DNA from: JBBTYG01 sp964418085
GTDB lineage: Bacteria > Patescibacteriota > Minisyncoccia > UBA6257 > 2-01-FULL-56-20
Reading direction: 5' to 3'
DNA length: 49,695 nucleotides
Assembly (NCBI GenBank): GCA_964418085.1
Contig: CAYQKB010000001.1
Location: 1-49,695 of the forward strand
Made by a program: the position numbers and the translations under genes. Positions 31,841 through 41,378 of this stretch are shown here, one piece after another. Numbering within the stretch: position 1 is the stretch's first letter; each line of letters starts with the position of its first letter. Under the pieces are notes generated by a model, which ran no database searches, was not told the origin of the DNA, and saw only the letters and a program-made list of their open reading frames with translations.

Positions 31841-32998
31841 ATGGTTACGAAAAAAATAAACAATAAATCAGAAAGTAAGAGAACTGGATTTTCCCTTACG
31901 ATAAAAAAGCTCATTCTCGATGAGTTCATTTTGGGTATTGATCTCGACGCAGATTATCAACGTGAAAAAATATGGTCTACCGAAGATCAGAAATTACTAT
32001 TAGACTCGATTATTAGCGATATAGATATACCAAAAATTTATCTCGCAAAGCTCAAAGACGACAAACAGTTTGACTATGAATGTATTGATGGAAAACAGCG
32101 CATGGCCACCCTTCTTAACTTTTTCAAACCAGAGCAGGATAGAGAGAGAAAAAAACCACTAACCCTTACCTTTGATAATCGGGATTATTCTTACCAAGAA
32201 TTAAAAAATGAATACCCAAAAGTTGCGGAGAGGATCGAGAATTATAATTTGGATTTCGTCGTTTATGATAAAAGCAGCCTTGAGGATGGTGCAGAAGGTG
32301 AAAAATTGATCCGAGAAATATTCAGGCGTTTACAGTTGGGGATAAGACTCAATTCGGGAGAAAGATTAAAAGCGCATCGTGGCGCTATGAGGGATTTTAT
32401 TTTTGAAGAGATGGGCGGAGCCGCTCCCTTTTTTAAGCATACGAGCTTGTCAGAAAAGAGATTCTCCAGGCAATTTACTTTAGCGCAAATTTGTTTAAAT
32501 TCATTTATGCGCAAAGAAATTTATGAGAATGAAAAAGATATAAACGGCTTCGTAAGAGCGCGATTAGAAGATATAGAGGACTTTTTTGACGAAAAATCGA
32601 ACCTGAAAACAGACGATAAAAACTTCGCTCGCATAAGAACTATTTTGAAGAATATGGATACTGCCTTTGGAGCTAACGCAGCTGGTATTTCCAGTAGGGC
32701 CGTGGCTGTTTCCGCCTATCTATTTGCCGAAGGCCTTAGCCTAGAAGGAAAAGCTGATTCAATCTCCGAGTTTGCGACTTTCTATATTAAGTTGCTGGCA
32801 GAAATAAAGAGAAATATGGAATTTGTCAGAAAATTTGAAAGCCCAGAAAACACGAAGGTAATGGAAGGTTTTCAGAAGTATATTTTGCAAGCCTCGGTTG
32901 AACCCTACTCTATAAAAAGAAGGAATGTTTTCTTAAACGAGGCCTTTGGATACTTTAGAAGTTCGACTACCAAGGGAAAAATAATTGGAGACAAATAA
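31841..32998 (+). CDS. DUF262 (ParB/Srx-fold) protein without HNH domain
   Basis: 385 residues. The N-terminal half has the DUF262 core: LDADYQREKIWSTEDQKLLLDSIISDIDIPKIYL, then IDGKQRMATLLNFF (DGxQR at 83-87), and later LGIRLNSGERLKAHRG. GmrSD and related proteins use this fold as a nucleotide-dependent sensor or nuclease. The C-terminal DUF1524 HNH domain of GmrD is absent; the C-terminal half is helical (DINGFVRARLEDIEDFFDEK...FATFYIKLLAEIKRNMEFVRKFE). The four-base gap to the SIR2-like gene implies a functional pair, with DUF262 as possible sensor. Confidence 0.85.
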   Translation: MVTKKINNKSESKRTGFSLTIKKLILDEFILGIDLDADYQREKIWSTEDQKLLLDSIISDIDIPKIYLAKLKDDKQFDYECIDGKQRMATLLNFFKPEQDRERKKPLTLTFDNRDYSYQELKNEYPKVAERIENYNLDFVVYDKSSLEDGAEGEKLIREIFRRLQLGIRLNSGERLKAHRGAMRDFIFEEMGGAAPFFKHTSLSEKRFSRQFTLAQICLNSFMRKEIYENEKDINGFVRARLEDIEDFFDEKSNLKTDDKNFARIRTILKNMDTAFGANAAGISSRAVAVSAYLFAEGLSLEGKADSISEFATFYIKLLAEIKRNMEFVRKFESPENTKVMEGFQKYILQASVEPYSIKRRNVFLNEAFGYFRSSTTKGKIIGDK

Positions 32999-33003
32999 AA
33001 TTC

Positions 33004-34236
33004 TCACAGATTTTCCCAAATAATAATACTTTCCCTAGAAGGATTCCTTTTGAATTTTTTCATTTGTTGAGCGCTGTTCCCCCTATGTCTTGCGATAATT
33101 ATAGTTTTCTTTGACAACCCAGCCTGCCCTCCGATCTTTGCCAATATTTTATCAACGGGGATGTTAACGCCCCCAAAGCGCACATTGCTTACAACAAGGG
33201 CCAATTTCCCTTTTTTCTTAAGGCATTTTTTCATCTGGAGCAGCGAAAGATACATATCTTCAAAATAGCCCTCAATCATCGCCGGAACTTGTGAATTATT
33301 TAGGCCTGCCTTTTTTATCTTGGCAATTATAGTATCGATGATCTTAGGTTTTTTATAGTCCGTCGCCTCAAACTGTTTTTTTGCCTCAACGTGAGATCTA
33401 AGCGTGTTGTATCTGATTCGTTTCAACTCGTTGTGATCTTTAACGAAGCCGACTATTAACTCGAGTCCATATATTCTTGTGTAATCATGCCTATTTGGAT
33501 ATGGCGGCGAGGTGATAATCGCATCAAATTTTCTTTTTGTTGTTAATGTTCTTGAATCTGCAACTTCTGCTTTTGCTTTAGTGACAGTGAATTTCAAGGA
33601 TTTATTGAACTTTTCAACGTCTCCGATCATTGTCTCAATTTTCGATAAAAATTGTGGGCGCACATTTTTTGAGGAAATCCTTTTTTTCGTGATTCGTAAA
33701 AATCCCCCTGCTTTTGCAGTATTGCTCACCGATTCAAGAATACTTAGCAGGCCGAGCATATAAAAATCTCTTACTTTCGGGTTTCGAATTGTATTGATCT
33801 GAGTTTTCAGACAAAGTACCTCTTTTCTTATATCGTAGCTAAAAGCTACATTTATGATCTTAATATCTGGCAAATAAAGATCCCTTTTTGTTAGTTTATC
33901 CTTTTTATTGAATTTCTTAAGTTGTCGCCTTAGTAAGGTGGGCTTGTAAGTCCTAGTTTTAACATTCGACAAAAACACCGAGAAAGGGAGTATATCAAAA
34001 CCCTCTGAGTTAATACCCAATTCCTTACATGCGAGGAGCGTTGTCCCGCCGCCACAGAAAGGATCTAAAACCCACGAGTTTTTTGTAAGACCAAACTCTT
34101 GAACGAGTTTTTCCACTAAAGCTTTTGAATAGCCGTGCTTAAAAGCATGCCAGTTATATATTGACGCGTCTCGATCGCGAGACGGAGATATCAATGATCC
34201 ATATCCGTTTGTTGGCAAAATCCGTTTTATTTTCAT
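33004..34236 (-). CDS. Site-specific DNA methyltransferase (TSPPY type)
   Basis: 410 residues from the ATG at 34236, just past the hsdR stop. Motif I is VLDPFCGGGTTLLACKELG and motif IV ITSPPYPNRHDYTRIYGLEL; SPPY typically marks N4-cytosine (some N6-adenine) enzymes. A long insert between them carries KKRISSKNVRPQFL. It is downstream of hsdR on the same strand, so it is probably co-transcribed with the type I system although that system has its own HsdM. It might be an extra protective methylase or part of the SIR2/DUF262 module, with which it converges. Confidence 0.87.
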   Translation of the reverse strand: MKIKRILPTNGYGSLISPSRDRDASIYNWHAFKHGYSKALVEKLVQEFGLTKNSWVLDPFCGGGTTLLACKELGINSEGFDILPFSVFLSNVKTRTYKPTLLRRQLKKFNKKDKLTKRDLYLPDIKIINVAFSYDIRKEVLCLKTQINTIRNPKVRDFYMLGLLSILESVSNTAKAGGFLRITKKRISSKNVRPQFLSKIETMIGDVEKFNKSLKFTVTKAKAEVADSRTLTTKRKFDAIITSPPYPNRHDYTRIYGLELIVGFVKDHNELKRIRYNTLRSHVEAKKQFEATDYKKPKIIDTIIAKIKKAGLNNSQVPAMIEGYFEDMYLSLLQMKKCLKKKGKLALVVSNVRFGGVNIPVDKILAKIGGQAGLSKKTIIIARHRGNSAQQMKKFKRNPSRESIIIWENL

Positions 34237-34240
34237 AGCT

Positions 34241-36544
34241 TTAGACAGCCGTTTTCCCGTACAAGTTTTTTTGAAAGTCAAAGAAGGTTGAACGGATTTT
34301 TTCTACTCCTCCCAACACCTTTTCCGCATCTGCAATAGCGTGATATTTCAAGTTTAATAAAATCGGTAATTTTTCTTCATCAAGTTCTTCCACGCCACTA
34401 TGTTCATATTTCGCTAGTACGAATTCCAAAAATTCTTTTTGTCGTGTATCTAGGTCTTCAAAGATCTTTGTCCTTGTTCGTTCAACTCTTTGCTTTCTTG
34501 TAATCGGCGGGGTTAAGAAAGAAATATACGCCAAAACATCAAACAAATCGCTTTGCTCAGCATTTATCATTTTTTGCAGTATTTCTAATTCATCCTTGCC
34601 ATAACCAAGTGCGCTAATCTTTTCCAGAAAAGTTTTTCTAGTTGTTGGGTTTGACCAGATTTTGCGTAACTCATCTTCGTTTTTGAAAAATTCTGGCAAT
34701 GTGCCAAACATATTATCCATAAACTCTTGTATGGAAATTGGCTTGCCATCAGCGCTCCAGAACGAAGTGGCAATCATATGCTGTATTTCTCGCTCCTTGC
34801 CATCACGTAGCTTGATTTTCAGCCTCCTCTTGGGCTCTTCCGTCGGTTCTGGCGATAATGGCGGCTCTTTGGGCTCCTTTGGTTCCTTCGGCGTTCGTGG
34901 CTCTTTCTCTACGGTTTGATCAATTGGCTCTCCGTCCCACTCCGGATCAGAAAAATGGTGATAGGCATCCACAAAATCAAGGATCGTAAAGTATTCCTTA
35001 CCGTCAAAAAGCCGTGTACCACGTCCGATGATTTGCTTAAATTCAATCATCGTATTGATTGGGCGCATCAAGACAATATTCCGAATATTCCTAGCATCAA
35101 CCCCGGTTGAAAGCTTTTGCGAGGTAGTCAAAATTGTGGGGATTGTTTTTTCATTGTCCTGAAACTCACGCAAGAATTGCTCCCCACGTGCGCCATCATT
35201 AGCGGTTACACGCACGCAGTAATTCGGCTCCTTACTCTCCTTCGTCTGGTTGATTAAATCCCGAACTGCAAGGGCGTGATTTTGGGTAGCGCAAAAAACA
35301 ATAGTCTTCTCGTTTTGATTGATCTCGTCCAGCATTACCCTTACTCGCTTAGCTTCACGCTCCTTAATTTCAATTATCTTGTTGAAGTCTTCTTCCTGAT
35401 AAATTTTTCCTTCCTCGACCTCACCCTCTATGATCTGGTCATCAGATGTATAAACGTATTCATCCAATGTAGTTTGAATTCTTTTAACTTTGAACGGCGT
35501 AAGAAATCCATCATTGACACCCTCCTTTAGTGAATAGGTATAAACCGGATCGCCAAAGTACTTGTAGGTATCAACGTTGTCTTTTCTTTTCGGCGTTGCT
35601 GTTAAACCAAGCTGCACCGCCGGAGAAAAGTATTCCATAATTCCACGCCAGTTGCCTTCATCATTTGCGCCGCCACGATGACACTCGTCTATAACAATAA
35701 AATCAAAAAAGTCCGGTGGATAACCACCGAAATACGGCGTATCGCCAGATCCACTCATGAACGTTTGGAATATAGTAAAAAACACGCTTCCGTTTGTGGG
35801 TACTGCGCCTTTCTTCCTTATATCCAAGGGGTTTATTCTTACCAGTGCATCTTCTGGAAACGATGAGAAAGTATTGTATGCTTGATCCGCTAGAATATTT
35901 CTGTCAGCCAAGAAAAGGATACGTGGACGCCGTCCGCCATCATGTTGTAGAGTCCATCTAGTTTGATAGAGCTTCCAGGAAATCTGAAATGCAATCGCTG
36001 TTTTTCCGGTACCAGTCGCAAGGGTCAGTAATATTCGTTTCTTATCCTCAGCTATTGCATTAAGCGCATTGTTAATGGCTATCTCCTGGTAATATCGCTT
36101 TCCAAGCTCGCCCTCCAGAGGGATTGAGGTAAACTTTTCTTTCCATTCGTTTTGATCAGAAAAAACTACATTCCATAACTCATCCGGCGTAGGGAATTTT
36201 TCTACGTAGCCCTCTTTGCCAGTTTTCATTGAGATCTGATAAATCTCCCTTCCGTTAGTCGCATACGTATGCTCAATTTTGAGTTTCTCAGCATACGCCT
36301 TGGCTTGTGCTACGCCCTCAGTCGCTGGCAGGCTTTCTTGCTTAGCTTCTACTACAGCCAGCTTTTGATTTTTGAATACCAAAATATAGTCGGCAATTTC
36401 CGGTTTTGCTCGTGTGCCACCAGTCTGGATGCGTCCTTCGGTAATACGAAATTCCCGGAGGATTTTTGATCCTTCTGCCTCACCCCAACCGCTGGCTTTC
36501 AGCTTTGGGTCAATGTATTCAGCTCTTGTTTCTGCTTCGTTCAT
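34241..36544 (-). CDS. hsdR: Type I restriction endonuclease subunit R
   Basis: 767 residues, EcoEI-like. The N-terminal nuclease has PEIADYILVFKNQKLAVVEAK (D..ExK). The helicase shows Walker A TLATGTGKTAIAF, DECH box VIDECHRGG, LTATPKRKD and motif VI EFKQIIGRGTRL. A Pro/Glu-rich linker (EPRTPKEPKEPKEPP) precedes the EcoEI_R_C-like end. It translocates along DNA and cuts after HsdM/HsdS recognition. Its start overlaps the hsdS stop by four bases (ATGA). All catalytic motifs appear intact, so the system is probably active. Confidence 0.95.
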   Translation of the reverse strand: MNEAETRAEYIDPKLKASGWGEAEGSKILREFRITEGRIQTGGTRAKPEIADYILVFKNQKLAVVEAKQESLPATEGVAQAKAYAEKLKIEHTYATNGREIYQISMKTGKEGYVEKFPTPDELWNVVFSDQNEWKEKFTSIPLEGELGKRYYQEIAINNALNAIAEDKKRILLTLATGTGKTAIAFQISWKLYQTRWTLQHDGGRRPRILFLADRNILADQAYNTFSSFPEDALVRINPLDIRKKGAVPTNGSVFFTIFQTFMSGSGDTPYFGGYPPDFFDFIVIDECHRGGANDEGNWRGIMEYFSPAVQLGLTATPKRKDNVDTYKYFGDPVYTYSLKEGVNDGFLTPFKVKRIQTTLDEYVYTSDDQIIEGEVEEGKIYQEEDFNKIIEIKEREAKRVRVMLDEINQNEKTIVFCATQNHALAVRDLINQTKESKEPNYCVRVTANDGARGEQFLREFQDNEKTIPTILTTSQKLSTGVDARNIRNIVLMRPINTMIEFKQIIGRGTRLFDGKEYFTILDFVDAYHHFSDPEWDGEPIDQTVEKEPRTPKEPKEPKEPPLSPEPTEEPKRRLKIKLRDGKEREIQHMIATSFWSADGKPISIQEFMDNMFGTLPEFFKNEDELRKIWSNPTTRKTFLEKISALGYGKDELEILQKMINAEQSDLFDVLAYISFLTPPITRKQRVERTRTKIFEDLDTRQKEFLEFVLAKYEHSGVEELDEEKLPILLNLKYHAIADAEKVLGGVEKIRSTFFDFQKNLYGKTAV

Positions 36545-37686
36545 AATGAATTAGTAAATGCCGTTCTTAAAATTGATTTTCTAAATTCTCCTAGATAGGA
36601 AATTTTATGTTCGTAGTTATTCTCTAATTTACTTGTATCTTCTACTAAGATATCAAGTTTTTTAGCAATAGTTTTCTGTTCGGAAATAGATGGAATTAAA
36701 AGTGAGCAATTTAATATGTCGTTTTTTCTAAGATTTGTTTGGTTCTCGCCGTTATCAAAATTTAAGAAGTATTTGCTTCTATTGAGTTGATAATATAAAA
36801 ACTTTTTATCAAAAACTTTGGTGCGAATAGCGCAGATCCGCTGATTTAAACTGTAGGTCTCATCCTTGTCTATAAGAAAACATTTTGCCAACGTTTTTCC
36901 ATTTGGTACATCGCTCATCACCATAACAATATCCCCACGAAAAAGCGGGAAAAGCTGTTTTTTTGTTCTCTTATAAATGCGTCCGTCAGACGAAATAAAT
37001 TTTGAATTAACAACGATATAATTACCATCCTCATCTATGCATTTTTCATGCGCTTTTCCATTGAAAAAATCGCAGGTATCACTCAGGGTTTTCTCTCCCC
37101 AGTTTTTACCGGGATTGGCAAAGACGTTATGTAAATATGATTCAAAAAGCTCGTGAGGGGCTTGTAAGTTCTTTTTGGTATTATCTTGCGCCTTCGCAGT
37201 TTTTTCAAAGGCTTCGTTCAAGGCTTTTACAATACGCTCCTGAACAGGAAGCGGAGGTGTTAATACTGGAAAATCGTGAATATCATCTTTGCTGAAACCA
37301 GCCTGTGCAGATCTAGCTGCAACTTTTAATAATCTGCTCTGAAATTCATCCGATATGAGATAGTAATAAAGAAACTTCCTATCCAATAGATGAGGGTTGG
37401 GTATTGTTTTCATTACCGCTACATTGAATGCACCTTTTTTATTTACTAAAATTTTTCCAACTGATGCGCCATACCGTCCAATCAGAATATCATCCTCATT
37501 GCACAATCTGTTCTTTTTTGATTCAGGAATATACGTAATATGTTTATCACTCGCAAAATCTCGTATTTGCAAAAAACGTACATAACCCCTTCGCGACTCG
37601 TAAATAAAATTGCTTTTGGGTGGCTGAGAGCCACCTTGAAAATCGCAAATCTCGCCAAGTTTTTTTATTTGCCAATTACTTTTCAT
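36541..37686 (-). CDS. hsdS: Type I restriction specificity subunit S
   Basis: 381 residues with two target-recognition domains, each ending in a helical spacer: MKSNWQIKKLGEICDFQGG...LPVQERIVKALNEAFEKT and NWGEKTLSDTCDFFNGKA...SEQKTIAKKLDILVEDT. It sets the bipartite DNA target of the complex. It overlaps hsdM by 11 bases and hsdR by four, so the three are co-translated. No inverted repeats or silent hsdS cassettes for phase variation are visible near it. Confidence 0.94.
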   Translation of the reverse strand: MKSNWQIKKLGEICDFQGGSQPPKSNFIYESRRGYVRFLQIRDFASDKHITYIPESKKNRLCNEDDILIGRYGASVGKILVNKKGAFNVAVMKTIPNPHLLDRKFLYYYLISDEFQSRLLKVAARSAQAGFSKDDIHDFPVLTPPLPVQERIVKALNEAFEKTAKAQDNTKKNLQAPHELFESYLHNVFANPGKNWGEKTLSDTCDFFNGKAHEKCIDEDGNYIVVNSKFISSDGRIYKRTKKQLFPLFRGDIVMVMSDVPNGKTLAKCFLIDKDETYSLNQRICAIRTKVFDKKFLYYQLNRSKYFLNFDNGENQTNLRKNDILNCSLLIPSISEQKTIAKKLDILVEDTSKLENNYEHKISYLGEFRKSILRTAFTNSL

Positions 37687-39145
37687 GAATTTGTTTTAAA
37701 ATACTATCCAAAATGTCTTCGCTTTCTTTATCCAATTTTTTCATGGCATCTAAAATTTCTTTCGGGCTCCGAAGCGATACTTCTGCACCGCCATAAGGAT
37801 TTTTTACTGATAAATCAAAAGTGCCTTTATCTATTTTTGAAAGATCAACAGACCAAGAATTTTCTGAATTCGCCTTAGTTTTTTGCAAGTCAACAAATTC
37901 AGCTAAGTCTTTTTCGTTAAGTGGATGGTTCTTGCCTAAATTTCTATCCAGGTCTAGGTGATAATACCAAACTTTTTTTGTGGGCGTGCCTTTGTCAAAA
38001 AAGAGAATAACGGTTTTCACACCAGCCCCCTGAAAAGCTCCACCCGGAAGATCTAGGATAGTGTGGAGATTGCAGCTTTCTAGAAGAAGTTTACGAAGTG
38101 AGACAGAAGCATTATCGGTGTTGGAAAGAAAAGTATTTTTAATAACGATGCCAGCCCTACCGCCAGCTTTGAGAATTTTTATGAAATGCTGCAAAAACAA
38201 ATAAGCGGTTTCCCCGGTCTTAATTGGAAAGTTTTGTTGAATTTCTCTTCCAATACCCGCACCAAAAGGAGGATTTGCAAGAATTATGTCGTAGCGGTGT
38301 TTTTCTCGAATGTCGTTAATATTCTCGGCAAGTGTATGAGTGTGCAATATGTTCGGCGCCTCAATGCCATGCAATATCATATTCATTACACCGATAATGT
38401 AAGCCAGGGATTTAATTTCCTTGCCATAAAAAGTGTCTTTCTGTAGTTTTACTGATTCGGCGGTTGAGAGATCTTTACTCTTCTTGAGGTAATCAAAAGC
38501 CTCTACAAGGAAACCCCCTGATCCGCATGCGCCATCATAAATTTTATCTCCAACTTTTGGGGCAACGACTTTGACGATAGTTCTAATGAGAGGTCGAGGC
38601 GTGTAATACTCGCCGCCATTGCGCCCAGCATTGCCCATTTTTTTGATCTTTTCTTCATAAAGATGCGAAAGCTCGTGTTTTTCACGATCTGTACGGAAAT
38701 GCATTCCATCAACAATATCTAAAATCTCCCTTAGCCTGTATCCGCTCTGTATTTTATTTTTTAACTCGTTAAAAATCTCGCCAATTTTGTATTCAATAGT
38801 ATTCGGTCTATCGGCTTCTGTCTTGAATTTTTTTAGGTACGGGAAGAGTTTGCTATTTACGAAATCCCTAAGATCGTCCCCAATAAGAGCTTTGTTATGA
38901 TCCAATTTGCCATCTGTCGTTTTTGGCTCAGCCCAAACTTTCCAGCGATACTGCGGGTCAATAATGAAGGAGTGTTTTTTGCCAGCCAGAGCCGCTTCGG
39001 TTTTTTTAGTCTCCTCCAAATCATCAAGATACTTCAAAAAAAGTATCCAGGAAGTTTGCTCAATATAATCCAGCTCGGTAGCACTTCCAGCATCCCTGTG
39101 CAGGATATCGTCTATATTTTTGAACGCTTGCTCGAACATATACAT
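37676..39145 (-). CDS. hsdM: Type I DNA methyltransferase subunit M
   Basis: 489 residues. An N-terminal HsdM_N region (FKNIDDILHRDAGSATELDYIEQTSWILFLKYLDDLE) leads to the N6-adenine methylase: GGEYYTPRPLI, motif I YDGACGSGGFLVEAF and motif IV ILANPPFGAG. It methylates adenine in the HsdS target. It is the first gene of the minus-strand hsdM-hsdS-hsdR-methyltransferase operon and starts about 20 bases downstream of the recombinase gene. Confidence 0.95.
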   Translation of the reverse strand: MYMFEQAFKNIDDILHRDAGSATELDYIEQTSWILFLKYLDDLEETKKTEAALAGKKHSFIIDPQYRWKVWAEPKTTDGKLDHNKALIGDDLRDFVNSKLFPYLKKFKTEADRPNTIEYKIGEIFNELKNKIQSGYRLREILDIVDGMHFRTDREKHELSHLYEEKIKKMGNAGRNGGEYYTPRPLIRTIVKVVAPKVGDKIYDGACGSGGFLVEAFDYLKKSKDLSTAESVKLQKDTFYGKEIKSLAYIIGVMNMILHGIEAPNILHTHTLAENINDIREKHRYDIILANPPFGAGIGREIQQNFPIKTGETAYLFLQHFIKILKAGGRAGIVIKNTFLSNTDNASVSLRKLLLESCNLHTILDLPGGAFQGAGVKTVILFFDKGTPTKKVWYYHLDLDRNLGKNHPLNEKDLAEFVDLQKTKANSENSWSVDLSKIDKGTFDLSVKNPYGGAEVSLRSPKEILDAMKKLDKESEDILDSILKQIHEK

Positions 39146-39166
39146 AGAAGTTTATTCTAAAAATGC

Positions 39167-40498
39167 TTATTTTTCCAGCGGACATACTACCTTGTTTCTG
39201 ATCGCGAATTTCGTTTTTATCAGCGCGAGCAGCTCTCGTTTTTCGAGCACGTTGCCCTCTCGAAGCACGTACTTCGCATAAATTTTCGCATCTACTTTTT
39301 CCGTTTCTTCTTCCGCATTTTTTATCCCGAGCACCATTTTTCTGAACTTATGGTACCGGTTTATTTCGTCTTTAAACCTATGGGATATGCCAAGCTCGCT
39401 GATGTCTATTTTATCGATGAGCCCGGAAAGCTGATTGACGAGTTCTTCCTCGCGAATATACGGACTCTTACACTCTCTCGTTTTTGAGTTCGTGCAGCCG
39501 TAGTAGACGTATCGCGCCGTCGTGCCATTTTTGAGCTGCTTATATTTCTCCTCGGCCGTGATGCCCGATCCGCAGAGGCCGCACGTCATGAGCTTTGTGA
39601 AGGCGAATTCTTTGCTCTCGCGTTTTATCTGATCGCGCTTCAGTTGTGCTTGGGCAGACATGAATAAATCCCTTGAAATAATTGGCTCGTGCTTGCCAGT
39701 ATGAAAGTTCCCGCTTCCTTTGGGATATTCGAGGATGCCGTAGTAGAAGTGATTTTGCAAAATTATGTACACATTCGAGAGCGAGAGATGATGGTTATGG
39801 ATTGTGCGAAAATTGAGCTCGAATCTCAACCAGTGATAAATCTTTTTTCCGCTCCAGCCGCCGTATGCGTGTTTTTCAAAAATCTGCTTGATGACATGCG
39901 CGCGCTCCGGATCGATAAGCACATGGCATTTTTTATCGACACGCTTTTCATTCAAATATCCGGTGGGCGCGGTTCCCGGCCAGAGTCCCATCTCAACTCT
40001 CGTTCGTAAGCCACGTTTCACATTCACGCTCTTGTTATCATTTTCTAGTTTCGCTTGGCTGCACAAAATCATCAGCAAGAATTTCTCGTTTGGCGAATTT
40101 GAGAAGCGTTGGCCGTAGGTTCGGATTTCAATGAGCAACTTCTGGTCCATTAAGTCCACGAGCGACCCCAAGTCGCCTGCGTTTCTTGATAAGCGGTCTG
40201 GTGCCCATGTGAGGATACCCGTATATCTCCCGCTCCGGATATCGGTCAGTATTTCCGCGAACACCGGGCGCTGCCCCGAATCTTTTGCCGAATGTGACTC
40301 CCTGCGGATGTCCACAATCTCCAGACCCTCCCGTTCGGCGATCTGCAACATTTCCTTCACCTGCGAATCTACCGAGAGCACCTGACGCTCCTCTGATTCG
40401 CTCGATTTCCGCGCGTAGAGGCAGTATTTGACCTTTATTGGGAGCTGGACTGCGGTTGGGGCTCCGGCTCCCTCAAGCCCCTTTGTTTGGGTATTCAT
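39167..40498 (-). CDS. Large serine recombinase
   Basis: 443 residues from ATG 40498; a TTG two codons upstream is less likely. YCLYARKSSESEERQVLSVDSQ has the catalytic Ser, then RRESHSAKDSGQRPVFAEILTDIRSGRYTGILTWAPDRLSRN. A Recombinase domain (APTGYLNEKRV...GWSGKKIYHWLRF) and zinc ribbon (CGLCGSGITAEEKYK...YYGCTNSKTRECKSPYI) follow, then a coiled coil. These enzymes integrate and excise phages and islands or act as invertases. It lies immediately upstream of the hsd operon in the same orientation and is a candidate mover of the defence island. Confidence 0.93.
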   Translation of the reverse strand: MNTQTKGLEGAGAPTAVQLPIKVKYCLYARKSSESEERQVLSVDSQVKEMLQIAEREGLEIVDIRRESHSAKDSGQRPVFAEILTDIRSGRYTGILTWAPDRLSRNAGDLGSLVDLMDQKLLIEIRTYGQRFSNSPNEKFLLMILCSQAKLENDNKSVNVKRGLRTRVEMGLWPGTAPTGYLNEKRVDKKCHVLIDPERAHVIKQIFEKHAYGGWSGKKIYHWLRFELNFRTIHNHHLSLSNVYIILQNHFYYGILEYPKGSGNFHTGKHEPIISRDLFMSAQAQLKRDQIKRESKEFAFTKLMTCGLCGSGITAEEKYKQLKNGTTARYVYYGCTNSKTRECKSPYIREEELVNQLSGLIDKIDISELGISHRFKDEINRYHKFRKMVLGIKNAEEETEKVDAKIYAKYVLREGNVLEKRELLALIKTKFAIRNKVVCPLEK

Positions 40499-40691
40499 AC
40501 CCAAAGAGATGACGCAACCACGCGAGGATGTCCAGAGTGGTCATGTTGATAATCCAATGGTCAAAATAAGGTGACGAAAGATCGAGAAAGGCAAGGACGC
40601 CCAGACTTTTTTCCTTTTTTTCCTACTTTTGGATCAATGTTGTATAATTGAATTGTAGTTTATTAGGAATATTTTATATCCATACAAACCA

Positions 40692-40919
40692 ATGTCTCTA
40701 AAAAATCTTATCATCGCCACAATCGCTTTTTCGGTAATAGCTCTCGTAGCGATTTTGATAAATAGTATGGGCCTGATAAGCGAATTTTCAATGAAATTGA
40801 TCGCTGGCATTTCTGGATTGATAGTCATCGGATTTCTCCTAAAGGCATTTCTGGATCTCAATGGAGTCCTTCGTAGATATCACAAAAAATATCCCAATGA
40901 CACAAAAGATTGGCTTTGA
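40692..40919 (+). CDS. Small two-helix membrane protein
   Basis: 75 residues: LIIATIAFSVIALVAILIN and LIAGISGLIVIGFLLKAFL are membrane helices, followed by a charged tail (LRRYHKKYPNDTKDWL). It has no recognisable family. It sits three bases upstream of the half-nitroreductase frame and may be co-transcribed with it. A toxin or small regulator cannot be excluded. Confidence 0.55.
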   Translation: MSLKNLIIATIAFSVIALVAILINSMGLISEFSMKLIAGISGLIVIGFLLKAFLDLNGVLRRYHKKYPNDTKDWL

Positions 40920-40928
40920 GTTGTGGCT

Positions 40929-41348
40929 ATGAAAGGAAAAACCAACCGAAATAACAACCAAGCCCCTCCACAAGAGTTTATTGATGAGGTTAAAAAACTA
41001 TCTTCCGATAATTGCCATATAACGTTTCCAGCCGACAAAGATACGAAAGATAAAATTGCAGATATTGTTAGTAGCGCGGAGGCAGAAGTAAAAAAACTTT
41101 CAAAACAATTCACCTCAACCTTTTTAGTAATTAGTTCCAACGATGACGAAGTAAGTTACATAAAATCTGGACAGCTTTTTCAACGAATATGGTTAATGGC
41201 AAAACAGCGAGGAATCAGCATGTCGCCACTTTCAGCTGCAATTCAATCAGGCGAGAATTCTAAAAAGCTGCAAGAAATTTTAGGAACCAAACATCAGTCG
41301 TTTATTCTTTCTCGCCTCGGTTATTCCAAAGAAGAGGCTTCATCGTAG
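40929..41348 (+). CDS. Half-length nitroreductase-like protein
   Basis: 139 residues from ATG 40929 (GTG at 40923 also possible). The C-terminal half (YIKSGQLFQRIWLMAKQRGISMSPLSAAIQ...ILSRLGYSKEE) aligns with YVATGRLMQRLWLKATKMGLSIQPLTGAL...MFRIGHGDAP of the full nitroreductase-fusion gene 30 bases downstream. The N-terminal FMN-binding half is missing; the first 65 residues are charged and helical. It may be a degenerate paralogue or an accessory subunit that dimerises with the full protein. Confidence 0.65.
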   Translation: MKGKTNRNNNQAPPQEFIDEVKKLSSDNCHITFPADKDTKDKIADIVSSAEAEVKKLSKQFTSTFLVISSNDDEVSYIKSGQLFQRIWLMAKQRGISMSPLSAAIQSGENSKKLQEILGTKHQSFILSRLGYSKEEASS

Positions 41349-41365
41349 CTCACTCTGAGGTTTGC

Positions 41366-41371
41366 TATAAT
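41366..41371 (+). promoter_or_regulatory. Extended -10 box of the nitroreductase fusion gene (probably leaderless)
   Basis: TTTGCTATAAT has the TGn extension and a perfect TATAAT. The ATG is seven bases further on. The same TTTTGCTATAAT arrangement precedes the sensor kinase at 46241. Confidence 0.55.
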
Positions 41372-41378
41372 CTAGGTA

